Made by a program: the position numbers and the translations under genes. Source: Ifrita kowaldi (Eukaryota; Chordata; Aves; Passeriformes; Cinclosomatidae). Taken from it: 64,000 nucleotides of DNA. The first letter of the stretch is position 1. Each line of letters opens with the position of its first letter. The stretch lies in NCBI GenBank assembly GCA_013398055.1, contig VZRS01009654.1, positions 1,138,763 through 1,202,762 on the forward strand, in the 5' to 3' direction. Shown here in pieces: positions 34,801-49,800 of the stretch. Under the pieces are notes generated by a model. That model was not told the DNA's origin, searched no databases, and worked only from the letters and a program-made list of their open reading frames with translations.

Positions 34801-37800
34801 ATTACAGGTTGGAAGGAGGGAAACACAGCACAGGTAAAAGAGAATTTTGGTTTTTTTCTTGAACCAGTCCTGTCTGTGGCATTGCAAAGCATACACGTAA
34901 CCTTGTTTTCCACAGTGGCTACTGACAGTCACTGCGTGTGGTCACAGGACAGATGGAAAAGATAATTATTTAGGGCTGCTTTCTGCTCAGAAACCCCCCG
35001 GGAATCACACAGCTGCAGAGCAGCGTGTGTGTGCAGCACAGGGCAGCAGGGGCTGCCGAGACAGCGGGGCTGCGAGAGCGGGTGCTTCCCTCTCGTCCAT
35101 GTAAACGTCCCACTTGGCTGCTGGCTGTCAGGAAACATCCAGCTCTTCCCGCTGGGCGCCCGGGCAGGAGGCAGGCAGGGAAGCCTGGAGCTGTCAGGTG
35201 AGGAAGAGTGAGGGGCAGGTACCGAGGACTCTGAGCTGACATGCTGATAAAGACCATTTGCTCATCGGTTTCCTGAGCTGTCCCCAGGGATAGAGAGCTG
35301 GGCTGATCTCGTAGCTGAGATTCGCTGCCTGTGCTCCTGGACCGGTGCCCAAAGAAACACCACCGGAGTAAAGGACCAGGGAGACTGCTGCAGTTTTATA
35401 GTGTAACTACTTCATCTGGGCCATTGTCATGTCAAAAACTTGTACAAACATTAGCTAATTAATTTCATTAGCCCTCTCTGATACAAAGAGAGCACTTTTC
35501 CCTCAGAGATCAGGTATCCCAACTTGCCCAGTATCGAGCTATTGTTTCTGCTTTACATCTGAGCCACTCAAATTGTCACTGTTCCTCTGCTATCCCAGTT
35601 TCATTACGCTGTGGTTTCAGTGGTTCCTTAGTGCAGGATCCAGCAGCAGGGGTGGGTGACCAGAGCAGCTGACCACATGAATGGCTCTTGTATTATCTGT
35701 GCTGCCTGTGGAGTGTGGCTGTGCCAGCCCGTCTCACCTCCCACACCTTTGCTGCTGCTCTCCAAGGTTTTGAACTCTGCTCTGTTTTTAAATTGTTTCT
35801 TTTTTGTGTTCTTGCTTGTATCCAAAATCTTCCCCTGCCTTTACAGCACTCCCTTTTCTTCTGCTGCCACATCTGTGCCTGATTCAGATGCGTGTTCAGT
35901 GTCTCCAGTCCTTCAATCACAGTCCTAACTGGGTGTCTCTCCCCATTCTCCCTTGGCCAACTTTTCCCTTTCTGCTCTTGCTCACCTGGCTGCTGCTTTA
36001 GTCTTCAACCTGCTCTTGAGTCTTGTAACTCTCTCCTCTATTCCATTACTTGGTCCCTCTTTTCATTATGCTGCATCAATTGTCCCTGGGTTGTTGTACG
36101 GAGACTTTGTCCTGAACGTCATTTAAAGTGATGGTCTTGGTTGCTCAGGTGCTGCATTCCAGGTAAGGATAGATGAGGGAACATGATCTGAGCATAAATA
36201 CATTATGTCCACAAGCTAACCAGATTTTTTATGTTTTTCATTCATTACTTGCAGTGGGATTGTGTTATTATTATTAACTCTTATTTTGTATATTTTCATT
36301 CCAAATCCCTGTATTTTCTCTCCACATCTGTGAGGTCAGGGATCTGAAAGTTTATTTATCTGTGAAAGACACATCAATTTTCAGAGATTTGTACTGTGTT
36401 TTGTCCTTATTTTTGCTTTGGTTTTGGTTTCCATTGGAGCATAATCTATAATAAGAGGATTATCAGCACTGAGCAACAAAAAGTATGTAACAAACTGAAG
36501 CGTGGCTTTAACTAGGGGTTAACACTAAGATGAAAAAATCACACAGAGTTGAAGATCAATATCTTTACCTGTCTGGCAAATGTTTCTTGAGATTATTCAG
36601 ACTGAAAAGTGTCAAAAGTGATGAGTAGGCTTTCTCCATGTCATGTGTGGTGTTGACTTTTGGCATCTCTAGATTCATATTTGTGCCCACAGGATCTGGT
36701 TCCCTCTGGACCAGGCACAGGCCTTTGGGCAGGCAGGTTTGTTCTTTTAAGATGTTATTTCTGTATTTATTGTACAGATAAGGCAACATTTCCCTCTAAA
36801 AAAGGAAGTCCTCCTTGAACTAAGCATTAGAGACATAACATGAAGATGCAGCTACTCATAAGAAAACTTTCTTTTGGAGTTAATGACCAGAGGTGGGAGG
36901 AGAAAATAATCAGGAAGGCACAAGGCTGCTGTTCACAGAAGAAATGTGGACAGGAGGAACCAAGAACAAGCCTTGTCTGCTCTCTGGAGGTCTCTGGTAT
37001 CTGCCTTGGCCAGGGTCAGCTCTGGGCCTGCTGCAGGGCTTATGGCTGCCTTTGCCATTAATGCAAGTATCTGAAATATCTGAAAATGCCAGTCCTTGTT
37101 TCACACAGAAGTGAGACCTCAGTTAATCCACTCCATCAGTAATGTGTCTCCCAGAGATGTGCCCACTGCCTCTGCTAAATGGGCAGGTGTCTTGTAGCTG
37201 AGCAGTTCAGGCACGGGACAGCCACCACGGGCAGGGTCACCCCTTGCTTTCCCAGCTGAGGGAATGTGAGATGCAGCTTCTCTGGGAGATGCACAGCAAC
37301 AGGAGTCTGGGCTGGAAAGGAGATGGTCCCCTGGGTGGAAGTGAATAGCTATTGCTCCTACTCTGACAGCTTGCTGGACAGGCTGCACGGTGAATGAGCA
37401 CCTTTTCAGTCCTCTACCTACTAAATAAGCTCAGCACAGAGTGGTGTTTGCACTGAGTTGTGCTGTTCTGCTTAGAGAGATTTTGTCAGGCTGTGGTCGG
37501 GAACAAGAGGTGAGGTTGGGCAGTCAACCACCATGTCCTCAGGGTATCAAATGTGTCCTGCTGAGGAAGCAAAGTGCCTGCTTCTCCCCACCTCTGATGT
37601 CAGCATGGACAGGTATAGATGAGAAGGTGAGGAGAAGAAAACAATTGGGGAACAATAACTGCTGCTGGTGGATGTATGTTCTGAAGATTTCTGGATGTAA
37701 ATATGCACGTGTTCAATGACTGTCATTTTTAAACACTTTGGAGAAGGTATAAAGTAGGTCTAGAGCTTGAGTTTGCTGCAGACTTTCCAAAGTTTGACTT

Positions 37801-40800
37801 TGTTCTGCATTTTTTTATTGCCCCAAGAGCCCATGGTCTCTGTTTCCATGGCATTTGGCAATTTCATCTGTGTTGCCAGAGCCACGGCAGAAGAGCAAGA
37901 GATAGAAGCTGATGGAAGCAGTAAAGCTTTCACCCAAGTAAAATAATGATCGTAATTATTATTAATAATTATAGGTATAATTTTATAATTCTGGTAATAA
38001 TTCTCTGCCAGCTTCAACATCTTTCTTTAGCTTTTGGAACTAAACTGGCACAAATGGACAGCACTGCCTGTGGAAGTCTCCTCTTGTTCCCTGCCAGAAA
38101 CAAGAGGGTTTCCTGGGAATTTTCTTATTATTCACAGAAATGCCTTATGCTTTCCAGTTTCCTCATGATCTCTTGTCCTTGGGACCACATGAAAGTGATT
38201 TACACGGCTGTGTTTTGTCAAGTGTGAAAAGGCATTTTTAAATAATTTTCACCTTCTTGCTTTTCACTTTTTTCCCAAATCCCTCTTTCTCGTGTCGGAA
38301 AATACATACAGAACAGTACAACACAATTTCTTTGTCGTTTGCTCTTTTGAAACCTTCCTACTAAAGTTGTCCCCTTTCTTTTTTCAGCTGCTCTTCATAA
38401 TTTTTGAATGCTGCAGAGATTTAGACCAAATTGAAACTAAGTCAGTTATATCTCCCCTGTACCATTGCCTGCAGAGTGCATGCAACCTCAATTTTTGAAG
38501 AGAGGAGGGACTCTCCCAGGGGCATTTCAAAAATCCAAATAAGTTAAAGGTGGCACTCCTTTAATTATAATTTTGAGGACATGCTCCGGTAAGTTAGAGG
38601 CTCGGCTTACAGAAGCTGTGATATTTTGTGGCTGCTCTACAATGATCATCAGAGCATACCTGAGGCTAAGTGAGCAGAGCAAGGCATATTTTAATGTTAC
38701 ACATATGAGGAAAAAAAAAATGTTCAATTTCCTTTGTAGTTGTGAAGGTCAGTGACAGGAGACTTTGCCAGGTGCTCTGCTTAAAAATATTGCTCAAATT
38801 TGTTTCTGCTCCTGAGTGCTTTGGTGGCCAATTTTTTGCCTCAGGAGTCACTTGGGGATGCTAGGCTGCAGTTCTGTGTTAGAGTGGAAACACTTCCCTT
38901 CTGGCTTATGCTGAGATGGGAGGGAAGAGGGTGGCAGGCAGCAGATTGCCAAATGAGCATTTAGTTGGTCTTAGCCCACACAAGAAACCCTTGAATAAAA
39001 GAGCAGCTCTCTCCAACAGGTTGAGTTCACCACACGAGCTAGGGAGAGCACACACACAGAGGTGCCAGAAGCCTGTGGTGCTGCCTTGAGTACAGAGCAC
39101 TGTCCCTGTGCCCTGTGAGCACACAGTGCCATGGTTTGCCCGCAGCTCTGGTGTGCGCACGCTGGGGTAAGCTGCAAGCACAAAGTGCTTGAACTTGGCA
39201 CTTGCTGTTAAGCACCAGCTCTTGGCTGTGAGCAGAAGTGAGGCACCTCGCCTCAGACTCAGGTGGGAGTAGTAAACTCTTCTGCTCAGAAAGCAGCTTT
39301 GGTTAGGTGGAGATTTCCTTGTGCTGTGAACACAACCTCCATTTCACCAGAATGTACTTCCCTTCTCTGTCTTAAAGGTTCTTCATCATTAAGGAAAGTT
39401 TCCTGCTGTACTATGCTGAGAGTGAGAAGAAGAGTTTTGAAAGCAATAAATACTTCAATATCCATCCCAAGGTAAGCAGTGTTTGCACAAGGAGGGAATA
39501 ATTCTGTTTCTAGCTCCCTCTCCCCCTTCCTCCATGGGCCCAGCAAGTGAAGAAGAGGTAAGTCCCAATAGGTCACAAACATCTCACAGGTCCAGGGAAG
39601 CCTCAAAAGAGAAAGAATCACATTGGAACCTTTTCAGGATATTTAATGACTTAGCAGGCACGACTTCTATTTTTTTTACCTGATAGTAGATATATTCCCT
39701 TGTTTTCATGATCTAATCAACTAATCTTGTGACTATAAAAGTACTGCTGGCAAAGCCAGTGGTGGGGCTAAGAGCTCCTTTTGCCTCTTGTTCCTAACCT
39801 GTACTTGCACTCATTAGCAGCTGGCAACCCACCTGCCCTCAGGTCTGAGGAGTGGCCTCTGTAGCTCTGCTGCCTGGAGCTCCACAGGGAACCCTGTGCT
39901 CTGAGCCTGCTTTTGTCCTCTGTAGTCACTGGAGGCTGATGTAGCACACGAGCTTCTGAAGGTGCTGATTTCACCCATGCTGGCTAGGGGCAGCCAGCTG
40001 CCTGTCTGCCCCCAAGCAGCACACAGGGCTTTGACTGCTGTCAGGGACTCTAATGAATGCACAGCCTCTCTCATGATACCACACTGAATCAATTGGGAGA
40101 TCACTTCCTCCTTGATGAAAGAGTTTCTGTTTCCATGTTCTAGCTAACAGCTTTCCCTCCATGGTGAAGGCAGGACTGCCATCTTTACCCCCTTTCAGAT
40201 GCTGGCTGGGAGTATCCTGGTGGTGATGAGAGTCCCTCTTCTTTTCAGGAACTGTGTGTGTTGCCCCTCCTGGGGTAGCCAAGGCAGGGCAGTGGCCCAC
40301 AAGTGACTGAGGGTCGAAGTTCAGCTCCTGATTAGTTGATAGTTATATCTGATTTTTGTGACTGATGAGAGTGCTCTGGTTTATCTCCAGGGTGTCATAC
40401 CCCTGGGAGGCTGCATCGTGGAGCCCAAAGAAGAGGCCAACATGCCTTATGCCATAAAGATCTCTCATGAAGACTTCCATGTGAGTAGATTTCTTTTCTT
40501 CTCAAAGCTCCAAACCCCACAGAACAGGTTAATGCTGATGAGAAGAGCTGGATTTGCAGTCTTTTCCCTCCCCACCAAGGTATGCCTACCCTCTCTGGAC
40601 AGACTATCCGGAGAGCAAGGGTGACTTAGCATCCCAAGTCCCCTCAAGGCTTTGCTGCGGCTGCTTTGACAACCAACAAGGAAATTTGCACTTTCTGACA
40701 CCAGGTTTTATGATACTAGCAGACCAGTAGACACATTCTCAGGAGCCCTAGAGCTCATGTTGCCCTATCAGTATTATTCCTACTGTGACTGTTTGCCATG

Positions 40801-43800
40801 TGCACACTTCCCAATGTGTGGTAGGCCTAGGTCATATTTGCTCCCATGTGATCCTGCTTCCCATGTGGAAGACTGTGGTGGGCTCTCCTCCCACCACAGC
40901 TGTGTCCAGTTTATGCCATGAGTGCACAGAGGTGCATAAGGCACCAGCCTCTCTAATCCGGGTTTTTTTCCCCTCCCCTCCCCTCTTCCAGGGTAACATT
41001 GTTCTAGCAGCCGAATCAGAGTTTGAGCAGGCTCAGTGGCTGGAGATGCTACAGGAGTCTGGAAAAGTGTAAGCTTCTTTCTATTCCTTATTTGCTTTGA
41101 TCTTCTCTGTAGATGTGTAAGGGATAAAGAGGAAGAAGCCTGACTAGAAGGGCTATGGGGAGTCAGACAAGCTCCTCAAAAACAGTGAGAGCTTCACTTG
41201 CCTGCTGGACCCATCCTTTCTCTAAACGGGAATGCTCTAAAACTGATGCAAAGCTTCCCACCTTGGTGTGCAGTGTGTGTGCAGTATGGCTCTCTGCTCA
41301 GCACCCCAGGCTGTCATCTGCCAAATGCTGATACACTCAGTTCACTTGTTATCCCTCTCTCATGCCTCAGAGAGGTGGGACCTGGGTCTGAATGGGAGCC
41401 CTCCTGGTCCATTTTGTGTGGGAAGCAAGGTTTGCAGGCTTGACAAAAGTGAGGGTCAGGCAGCTTCTCTGTATGAGTTTGGGGTGAAGTAAGAGCAGAA
41501 CAGGCAAGGCACGAAGATGGTGAGCAGCTGCCCAGGTGGCTCCATGTCCTGCTATGAGCAGGGACCTCACCAGCACAGTACTGACCAGTAACAGTAATTG
41601 TGATGCAGTTCTGTGTCTGTGGGGTGTGCATTCCTTCTGCCCAGATCTGAGGGTGCTCAGGCCACGCAGCAGCAGGATTTGGCCCCTCAACACCATTTAA
41701 TTGTGAAATGCGGAGGCAGTGTTAGCAAAGCATTTCCAACCCACCTGTTGGGGGTGAGGGTTGCATTGCTGTGTGCATTCAGCACTGGTTCACACTCTGC
41801 TGAGAATGCTGCACAGAGATTTGCGGTTTGTTGGCCTCCAGCTCTGCAATCCCCAGCACCCAGGAGCCTGACAGTGCAATGAGCAGCTGTCCTGCAAAAC
41901 CAGATCAGGCTCCTTCTAAATCTCAGCAGATGCAGGAAGAGATAACACTTAAACAGGGATTTGACTTTCCCAAATGAGATATAGAAACTTCCTGAGTCTG
42001 TGGGGCAGAGCCTACCATTCAGCTATGAGGCTTAAAGCAATGACACTTCGCAGTCCTTCCTGGCTGCATTACAACATGGGTGGTCTCTTGTCACTGTAGG
42101 AACAAAAGCTGTTTAACTTGAAATACCAGTGTGTGCATGTATGTGTACATGCTAAGGCAATATCTCAGTTAATTGCAGTGCTGTGGGGCTCAAAATGTTG
42201 ATTTGTAATAAATGGGGAACCCAGTGCTATGGTGGATCAGCCCAAGCCAAGCTCTGTGCTGCTGCAGTGTGCTTGCCTTTGGTGCTGGGGCAAGCTGTTA
42301 CCTCCCTGCTGGTGTATTAACTGCAAAACAAGGCTGTTCATTGAAGTTTCATGGGAGCAGGAGTCCCATGGGACACAAGACCCGAGGCAGAGGTCTGCCA
42401 CCCACTTAGCACGAGCAGCCTTGGCCACTGCAGAGGAGAAATGACAGAGTTTGTCAGCCCTTGAGCAGTTTGGAGATTTTTATTGGATAGCACAGGTCTG
42501 CACTTGCTTTCGCCAACGTTAAGCTCAACTATTGCCAAGGGCAATAATTTGGGACCAAGTTCGTCTTTCAGGTGTGTGTGGGAGGGAAGGAGGAAGACAG
42601 CACAACTCAGGAGGGGTACTCACAAGTAAGCCCTGCAGTGCTGCATTTGTCACAGAGCCAGCCTTTTCTCTAGTCCATGCTTCAATATTCCAGCAGTAGC
42701 ATTTAGAGCAGAAGTTAGAGAGGGGCTGCTATCATACAGCAGACCACCTGCACCTAGTTGAAAATCTGAGATATGGAAATAGGTGAAAGAGGAAAAACAA
42801 ACCCAGGCTGGGAAGTATCCTCTGTATTTTGTTTCAATTTTGTCCACTGCCTCTTTACATCTGGGGTGGGTCATGTCTATGTGCCTGCACAACTGGTTAT
42901 TGCCTCCACCATCACAGTCTGCTTGGTGATCCCTTCAGTTCTTGACTCCTTTCCAAGCCTCCTGCGCTGATAGTGAAATGGCTTATTCAATGTGGAGGGG
43001 AACTGATGTTCTCCCCATGCTTCTAATGGGTTGTGGCTTGGACTTACCACACTTGCCAGATCATGAAAGCTTTTTGGAAATGCACAAAGCCCTGACTCCC
43101 GGACTGTCAGGCTCTCTTTCCACCCAGAGAGGCTTTGCTGCTGGTAGTGGGGGACAGGGGCACACATACACTCTCTCTGTCCACAGCAGCCTTCCCTGAA
43201 CTGATAGAAAGTAAACTTGGTGGGCAATGTGGGAGAAAAAAATAACATGGTACTTATGTCCTGTGGACTATAAAGTGCAAAGTGTCTCCAAAAATTGGCT
43301 GTGGGTGCTCCCAAGAAAGGTAAAATGCAGCCAGAGCTAAAGAGATATTCCCAGTGCTGCAAAAGGACTGGAACAGACAGTGATCGAGATGTGTATGTGA
43401 TGGAGATTCTCTACAGCTTTCGGTTTGTTTGGCTTTTTTTGTCAGGCAGGGGCTTCCTACTTGTCCCATGAGCCTTCCTGGCCCTGTGCTTTCTGATGCT
43501 TTAAGCAGTGTAGCTTTTTCTGATGAAAAATCACTTGGCAAGAAATACAGAATAAAAAAAGCTGTTGCTTGCCCCTCAGCTGAAGTCATAGCCTGTACTT
43601 CCCTGTAGCTGTGGTTACACTGGCACTGGTGCCAGCAGATGAAGGAATAAAAGCTTAAATGCTACACAGTGATACAAGTGCATTTTCTAAGTCACACAGC
43701 AGTGGGTGTAGTAACCTTTGAGTAACAGATAGGGAAATACCTTGTTAGTCTGGGGAAGAGAGGGAGCACTGAGAAGGTGAATCTAATAACAGACACCTTA

Positions 43801-46800
43801 GAGGCTACAGCTGTTTTGAAACTCTCCATGTAATCATATAATAAACTCTGTTGTTCCCCCCACTCCCATGTTGACCTGTTTGCTGTTGGCTTCTCTGGGA
43901 TCAGATTCATCCTTTAACAAGGATTGTTAGTGAAAAAACACATTCACGCCCACATGTTCTCACTCAAGATGAAAATGTCTACCTGTGGGCAAAACAGCAC
44001 CTTTTAAATTAGTGTTTTAATTTCCTTTCTACTTTAGAAATATCCTCATTAGCTGACAAGAAACACATCTATCTGCAAAGAGCTCGGGCTGCTGGAGCTG
44101 TGAGCTGCCTGGTCCCTGGGGCGGTGTGTGTTTAATTTATTCGCCTGGCTTTTATAAGAGACAAAGTACAGGTTGCCTTGAAATAAGAGATTGCCAAATT
44201 AACACTTTCCAAAAAGCTACAATTTCAAATAGTTCACAAAGAGGCCCAGTACAGGAAGCTTTACAGATAGTTAATATTAATAAGATCCCTTAGGATTTAA
44301 CAAAGATGGTAGAATTTCTGGGCAACAATTGCTGTCCCTGTATGCACATCTATATAAACAGATTGGAATCAATTTCATGTATGTTTTAATGTTACACATT
44401 TTATATGTGTAGATATTTTTTTCTAATGAAACATGAATAGAAGTGAGCAGCAAACTCCGTTTCTGGTTCTATTTTTGGTTTGTATGTCCTTGTCCTTGGT
44501 GTTTAATATCTGTATTAAAGCCTGTCCTGTCTGTCAACTCAATCAGTAATGGGCATCTGCTCCACAGGCACTTTTTGTAGCTTGGCTTCATAAAGTGTTT
44601 AAGAGACCTTGAGATCCTCTGGCCAATGGTCCTACAATAACACAAGGTGCTCTTTGAATATGCCTGCTGCCTTTAACATTCCCTACTTGCCAGCATCTTG
44701 TCTGGCTTTTATCTCTGGCTCTTCATTGCCAGGAGAAAGCACTTGACTCACAGTGTAGGGCCAGACACCAAGTCCTAGTGGCTTACAGCTGTAGTGGAGG
44801 AAGGATTGATTCGTTCCAGGATAGATGATGGATACCAGAAAGACTGAAGGTAGAAGGCCATAAGAAGGATTCAATAAATGGTTGAAGTCTGAAGGGGAAG
44901 AGTGACTCTAACAGCAAAATATTGGAAAGGCTGTAGAAGACAATGTCACTGACAGTGGGAAGTTATCGGAGTTAAAAGCTAAAATCTGGTTCTAAAGTCT
45001 GTCATTTAAAGGGTTCCACATACATCCTGTTGCAGTTGGAGGCTGTGGATGTGCTGGATTGGTCTGGAGAGCCCTTAAAATTAAGTTCAGTGTAGAAATC
45101 TCCAAAACACTGAAGAAACCATTTGAATAGCTGTGAGGTGTTGACATACAGCTCATGTATTAAAAAAAAAAAAATTACTGAATGCCAGGGAAATTTCTCT
45201 AATTCATTTGTGGTGAAAAATTTTAGGGAACTGCTGTCCCAACTGATAAGAGTCTGCATGTTTGAATTCCTTGGTAGTTTGCTAGGCTGAGTCCCCCATC
45301 CTAGTCTGAGGGACCCTTAGCTCTCTTACATTGCCTGCTTTGTGTCTGCTCTCCCTAGGACATGGAAGAATGCCCAGCTGGGAGAAGCCATGATCGAGAG
45401 CCTGGAAGCTCAAGGACTACAGCTGGCCAAGGAGAAACAGGAATATTTAGGTAGGAAACTCTTACTTTGAAAAGCCATAAAAGCCAAAATGGTAATTTTG
45501 CTTTTCCTGGAGTTGTCAGTGTGGTCAAGCCAAGCAGCTACAGGTTTTCACTGGATGAAGCTTTTGAGTAGTCAGCAGCTGAAATTCAGGTCTGGAGGGA
45601 GTCAAAACATGCAAAAGTTAAGGTGGGGTCTGGACATCTGTGTGGAATGTGAAGGAGGAACGTGCTTTGGCCAACATGCTGCAGTCCTGCATGGCTTGTC
45701 TGTACAAATATTTGCCACCCCTGAGACATTTGGATGTGCTGGTTTCAGGTGCTCACAGGCAAACAGACAATACCTTTGTCTCCCTGAATCAGACAGCACT
45801 GATACTTCTGAGGCTGGTCACAGCTTTTCATGCATGAGTTTTCTTCACCTAGCTAATGGGTTTTTTGGTCTTACTCTACTTGATCTTTGTCTTTGCTCAC
45901 GCTGCTCATATTGGAAGTGGGAGCATTTACATGGGCTTGCTTGAGGTATCTAATGGCAGTGGCTAATTTGTCAGTGCTCTCTCTGTAGACAGTGGAGAAA
46001 GAACAGTGGCTCCAGATGAATGTAAAATAATTTAGGTATGAAGAGAGGTAGGTTATGTAGTCCAATCCCCTATTTGGGAACCAGCCTCTGGATGGCCTGG
46101 TATCTTGGATGCTCTGACTGTCTTGGGAGGTCCAGTTATCTCTTCCCCGCATTGCCTATTGCAAGAGCCAAGGAAGAGTAGCTGTTTTAACCCAGATGCC
46201 CTCTAAGAGCATTCCCCAGGTCTAAGAGACCTTCTGACCTAGGGGTTGCTGGTTAGAAGTGTGGGCCCAGTGCCTTGTCTGGAGAGTTACCTTCTTTAAA
46301 CAAGATAGCAGGAATTTGGGTGCTTCGGGTTGGTGATGCCTTGAGCAGGGGCTCATGGTATCTACTCCTAATCATCAAGCCACTGGAGGAGTCTTGAGGA
46401 GCTTTTTGCATTTCTGCATCCACGCTGATCAGGGCTGATCTCAATATATGGTCTCACATGTAACAGTGATCATAACTCAAGTATCCAGGCATGTTCACTC
46501 TGTCCGTCTGAGCACCCTTCACACATGCGAGGTGATGGATGGGCTCGTACATGAGGCAGGCAGGGAGAAGTGGTTCCACACCTGACAAAGGAATAACAGG
46601 GGATGCTGAGAGGAGGACCTGAAGGGACAGAAACAGGAGGAAAATTAGAAACAGGAAAGTTTCATCAGAACATTATTTTGCAACCACCAGAGCAAACTAA
46701 AGGGCTTAATAGACTAAAGAGGTCTTTAGTATGATAAAAGAAAAGGTGATGGAGGAATAGAGGAATACACATTCTGTGGCAAACTGGAGATATTTGGAAT

Positions 46801-49800
46801 ATAAAATATATATTTCACTGGATTCTTTGGTCCATGACAAGAACATTCAGAGCTGGTCAATTGTCACAGTTGGTTACTTTCTTTTGACAGGAGCTGTCTA
46901 CTTCTATGTAAGTGCTATCACTTCTGCCTCATTAACCTTACCTTCAATGATCTGTGTCCATCCTGCAGTCAAGCTTTGAGGTCAGGGACTGTTGCTGGCA
47001 ACTGGTCTAGGTTCTCTGGAGGAACACTGCTCTGGGGAATTTCTCGAATCCACACTGATTTACCTTCCACCCAGCTGGGATCCCGGTTTCACTGCAGACA
47101 TGGACTTTACAGAAGCCCATCAAGTCCAGGGCTTGGGTCCCCCAGGAGGGGCAGAAGAGGGAAGGTGGGAGAGCCACCCAAAATTCCATGTAATTACAGT
47201 GCATCTGCACTGGGTTCTGGCCAGGAGGAAGAGGGAGAGAGTGAGAAGGAAAGGCAGCAGTGGTGGTCAGCAGAGCTTTGGTAGTGTAACACTATTTCTC
47301 TGGCACCAGGAGCCCTGCTCTGGGCAGGAGGTAGAGGTCTGCATTCCTGCCAGCAGTAGTAATCCTGCCAGCAGCAGTAACCTTGTCAGGTTCTCAGGGA
47401 AACCAGCAGCATCCCACTTGCTTGACATGAGGAAGATAAAAGTGCTGCAGTGAATCTGCCCCTGCTCCCGTGGCAGCCGGGGGGCAGAGCTGAGAGCTAA
47501 ACCCGAGGCTTGACCATGAGGAGCGTTTCTGGCTGGGCTCCTGTGAGCGTGGCTGGGAGCTGCCCGAGGCAGAGCCTCTGAGCTGGAGCCTAGCTCAGCA
47601 TAGGTGTGTCAGGCTGCAGGGTGAGGGCCAGAGCACAGCCTCTGGTGGACGTGTGTGTCTTCAGGGCACCAGAGCAACTGATGCTGAGGGGAACTGCTCC
47701 GTACGGCAGCAGTTTTGTGGCTAAGTTAGGGATTGATTTCTGAGCTTGGCTGGGGCATCCCAAGGTGACAACAGGGAGTTGGTAGTGCTGCCCAGAGGGC
47801 TAAGGAGAGGATGATGTGCTAGGCAGGTGAGAATAGGACACTGAGCTTCAGGAAAACTGACTGCTGCTACATATTGTGTGACCCTCTGCACTCACTTGAC
47901 CTTTCTAGGCCTTGTTCCTTATCTGTGAAGCAGAGATAAGAATATTTTCCTGACTCAGCTAGAGGATGGTGAAGGTTGGTTCATTAATGCTCTTTAAGAA
48001 CATTGAGAGGAAACCTTAGAAGGAGTACAAAGCAATATGGTTGTTTAGTTTATTAAGTTATTTGGCAGGAGGGAAGTTACAGAACATCCCATTAGTGCCA
48101 TCTCAGTCTTTGGAGCCTTCCAGACAGATACACACAAATGAATAGGGAATGCTGCATTTTCAAGCTTCAAAAAGTCAGCATTTCTCATTTGTAAATATCC
48201 TGAGGATATAAAATGCTTTTCTCTGTGTTTGGACATTTTTTGTGTGCTTGCAGATAAACTAATGGAAGAAACAGAAGAGCTATGTCTGCAGAGGGAGCAA
48301 AAAGAGGTGAGTTCACCACAAGCCAATTTCCTTCAACTGCCGTGTGGCAGGGCTGGGAGGCTGGGAATTGTTGGTTTGAAGGCGTGTTCAGGGAGAGAAG
48401 CTTGTGGAGGCACAAAGAGTCCCCAGCCAACCTCTGGGCCCCGTGGATGAAGAGAGGAATAAGATCTGTGCCATGACATGGGTCGTGGAGGTGTATCCCT
48501 GCTCCCTTTCCCTGTTCCTTTCCGTGCAGTGGGTTTGTGATTATGTATCCAGGGGGACCATGGAGGAAGATCGATCAAATGAAATTCATACTGACTGGAT
48601 TGAATGACACAGTCATTATTTGACAGATTCAAGCAGACTGTGGCAATTAAGACCTGTCTCCACAGTTAGAAAGCAAGTAAACAGATACTGTTCTAGCATA
48701 GGGATACTGTTGTGAGAAACAAGGAACACAGAAAGCCAATGTGGTTTGTTCTTTGGACACGACAGAGATCGGGAGAATAATAAGGAAGGGAAAAATCACT
48801 AGGGAAAAATCAAGAGAGCACTCCCCTAGATGTGACTATTTCACCTTAATTTACCTTAGAATAGAATGGTTTGGGTTGGAAGGGACCTTAAAGATCATCT
48901 CGTTCCAACCCCCCTGCCATGGGCAGGGAGAGACATCTTCCACTAGGCCAGGTTGCTTTATCAAGTTTATAATTATTTTTCAAACTATTCCTAACTTCTA
49001 ATTGCTTAATATGATAAAAGTAGCACATCCTCATGTTTACACCAAATCTATACTGGTTTTTAGAGCACCATCTTAAAGTCACGGCAAGACAGCTGTGCAA
49101 ATGGATTGTCCTGCTATGCTGTAGGAAAGTCTGCATGGATACAGACCACCGTGTTACAACCTCGCAAAGTGCCTCGTGCTCTTCTCCAGTTAATCCAAAA
49201 TGACTGTTGCCTCTCCTTAGGAAAAGATGGCAATGCTGACCTAGGCTTCTCAGGCTTATGTTTTTCTTGCATACATTTCTGGAGAGCTAAAATCCAAAAG
49301 TGGCTTGGACACTTGCTTAGGGCTAAGCTACTTCTGCCTTTGCAGAGAGGCATCCTCCTCTGGTGAGGTAGCCTGCTACACAGCCACAGGGAGGGAAATG
49401 ACCTTGTCTGAAGATCCTGGAACAAATCTCTGCCCTTCCAAAGGCATGCACAGTAACTCCATTGCCCACTAAGAGCAGATGGGGCTGGGTTAGTTTGAAG
49501 AGGCTTGGTGCTGTGAAGGACTGAATGTAGAGCTCACTGAACTGTGGTTTCACCGTCTTGAGAGCCTGAAGGCTTCAGAGCAGTATGCTGGGAAAGCAGC
49601 TTGAACTGTGTTCATGCACCATGGAGCAAGAGTCTTATCATGAATTTATCCAGTGCCAGCGCTGTTTTGTGACTGGCATGGGCCTGTAGCAGGAGTTCTG
49701 CACAGCAGCTGTGGCTGCAAGGGGACCTGACAGGAGAGGGACCCTTGCTGAATTTTGGTCCTGTGTTTCTCCATCTGCAGTAGGTCTCAGTACAACTGCT

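Noticed and set aside
46025..46170. Possible ancient CR1 or other repeat in PLEKHD1 intron 5
   Set aside because: Only scattered words resemble CR1, and I could not align a continuous stretch.
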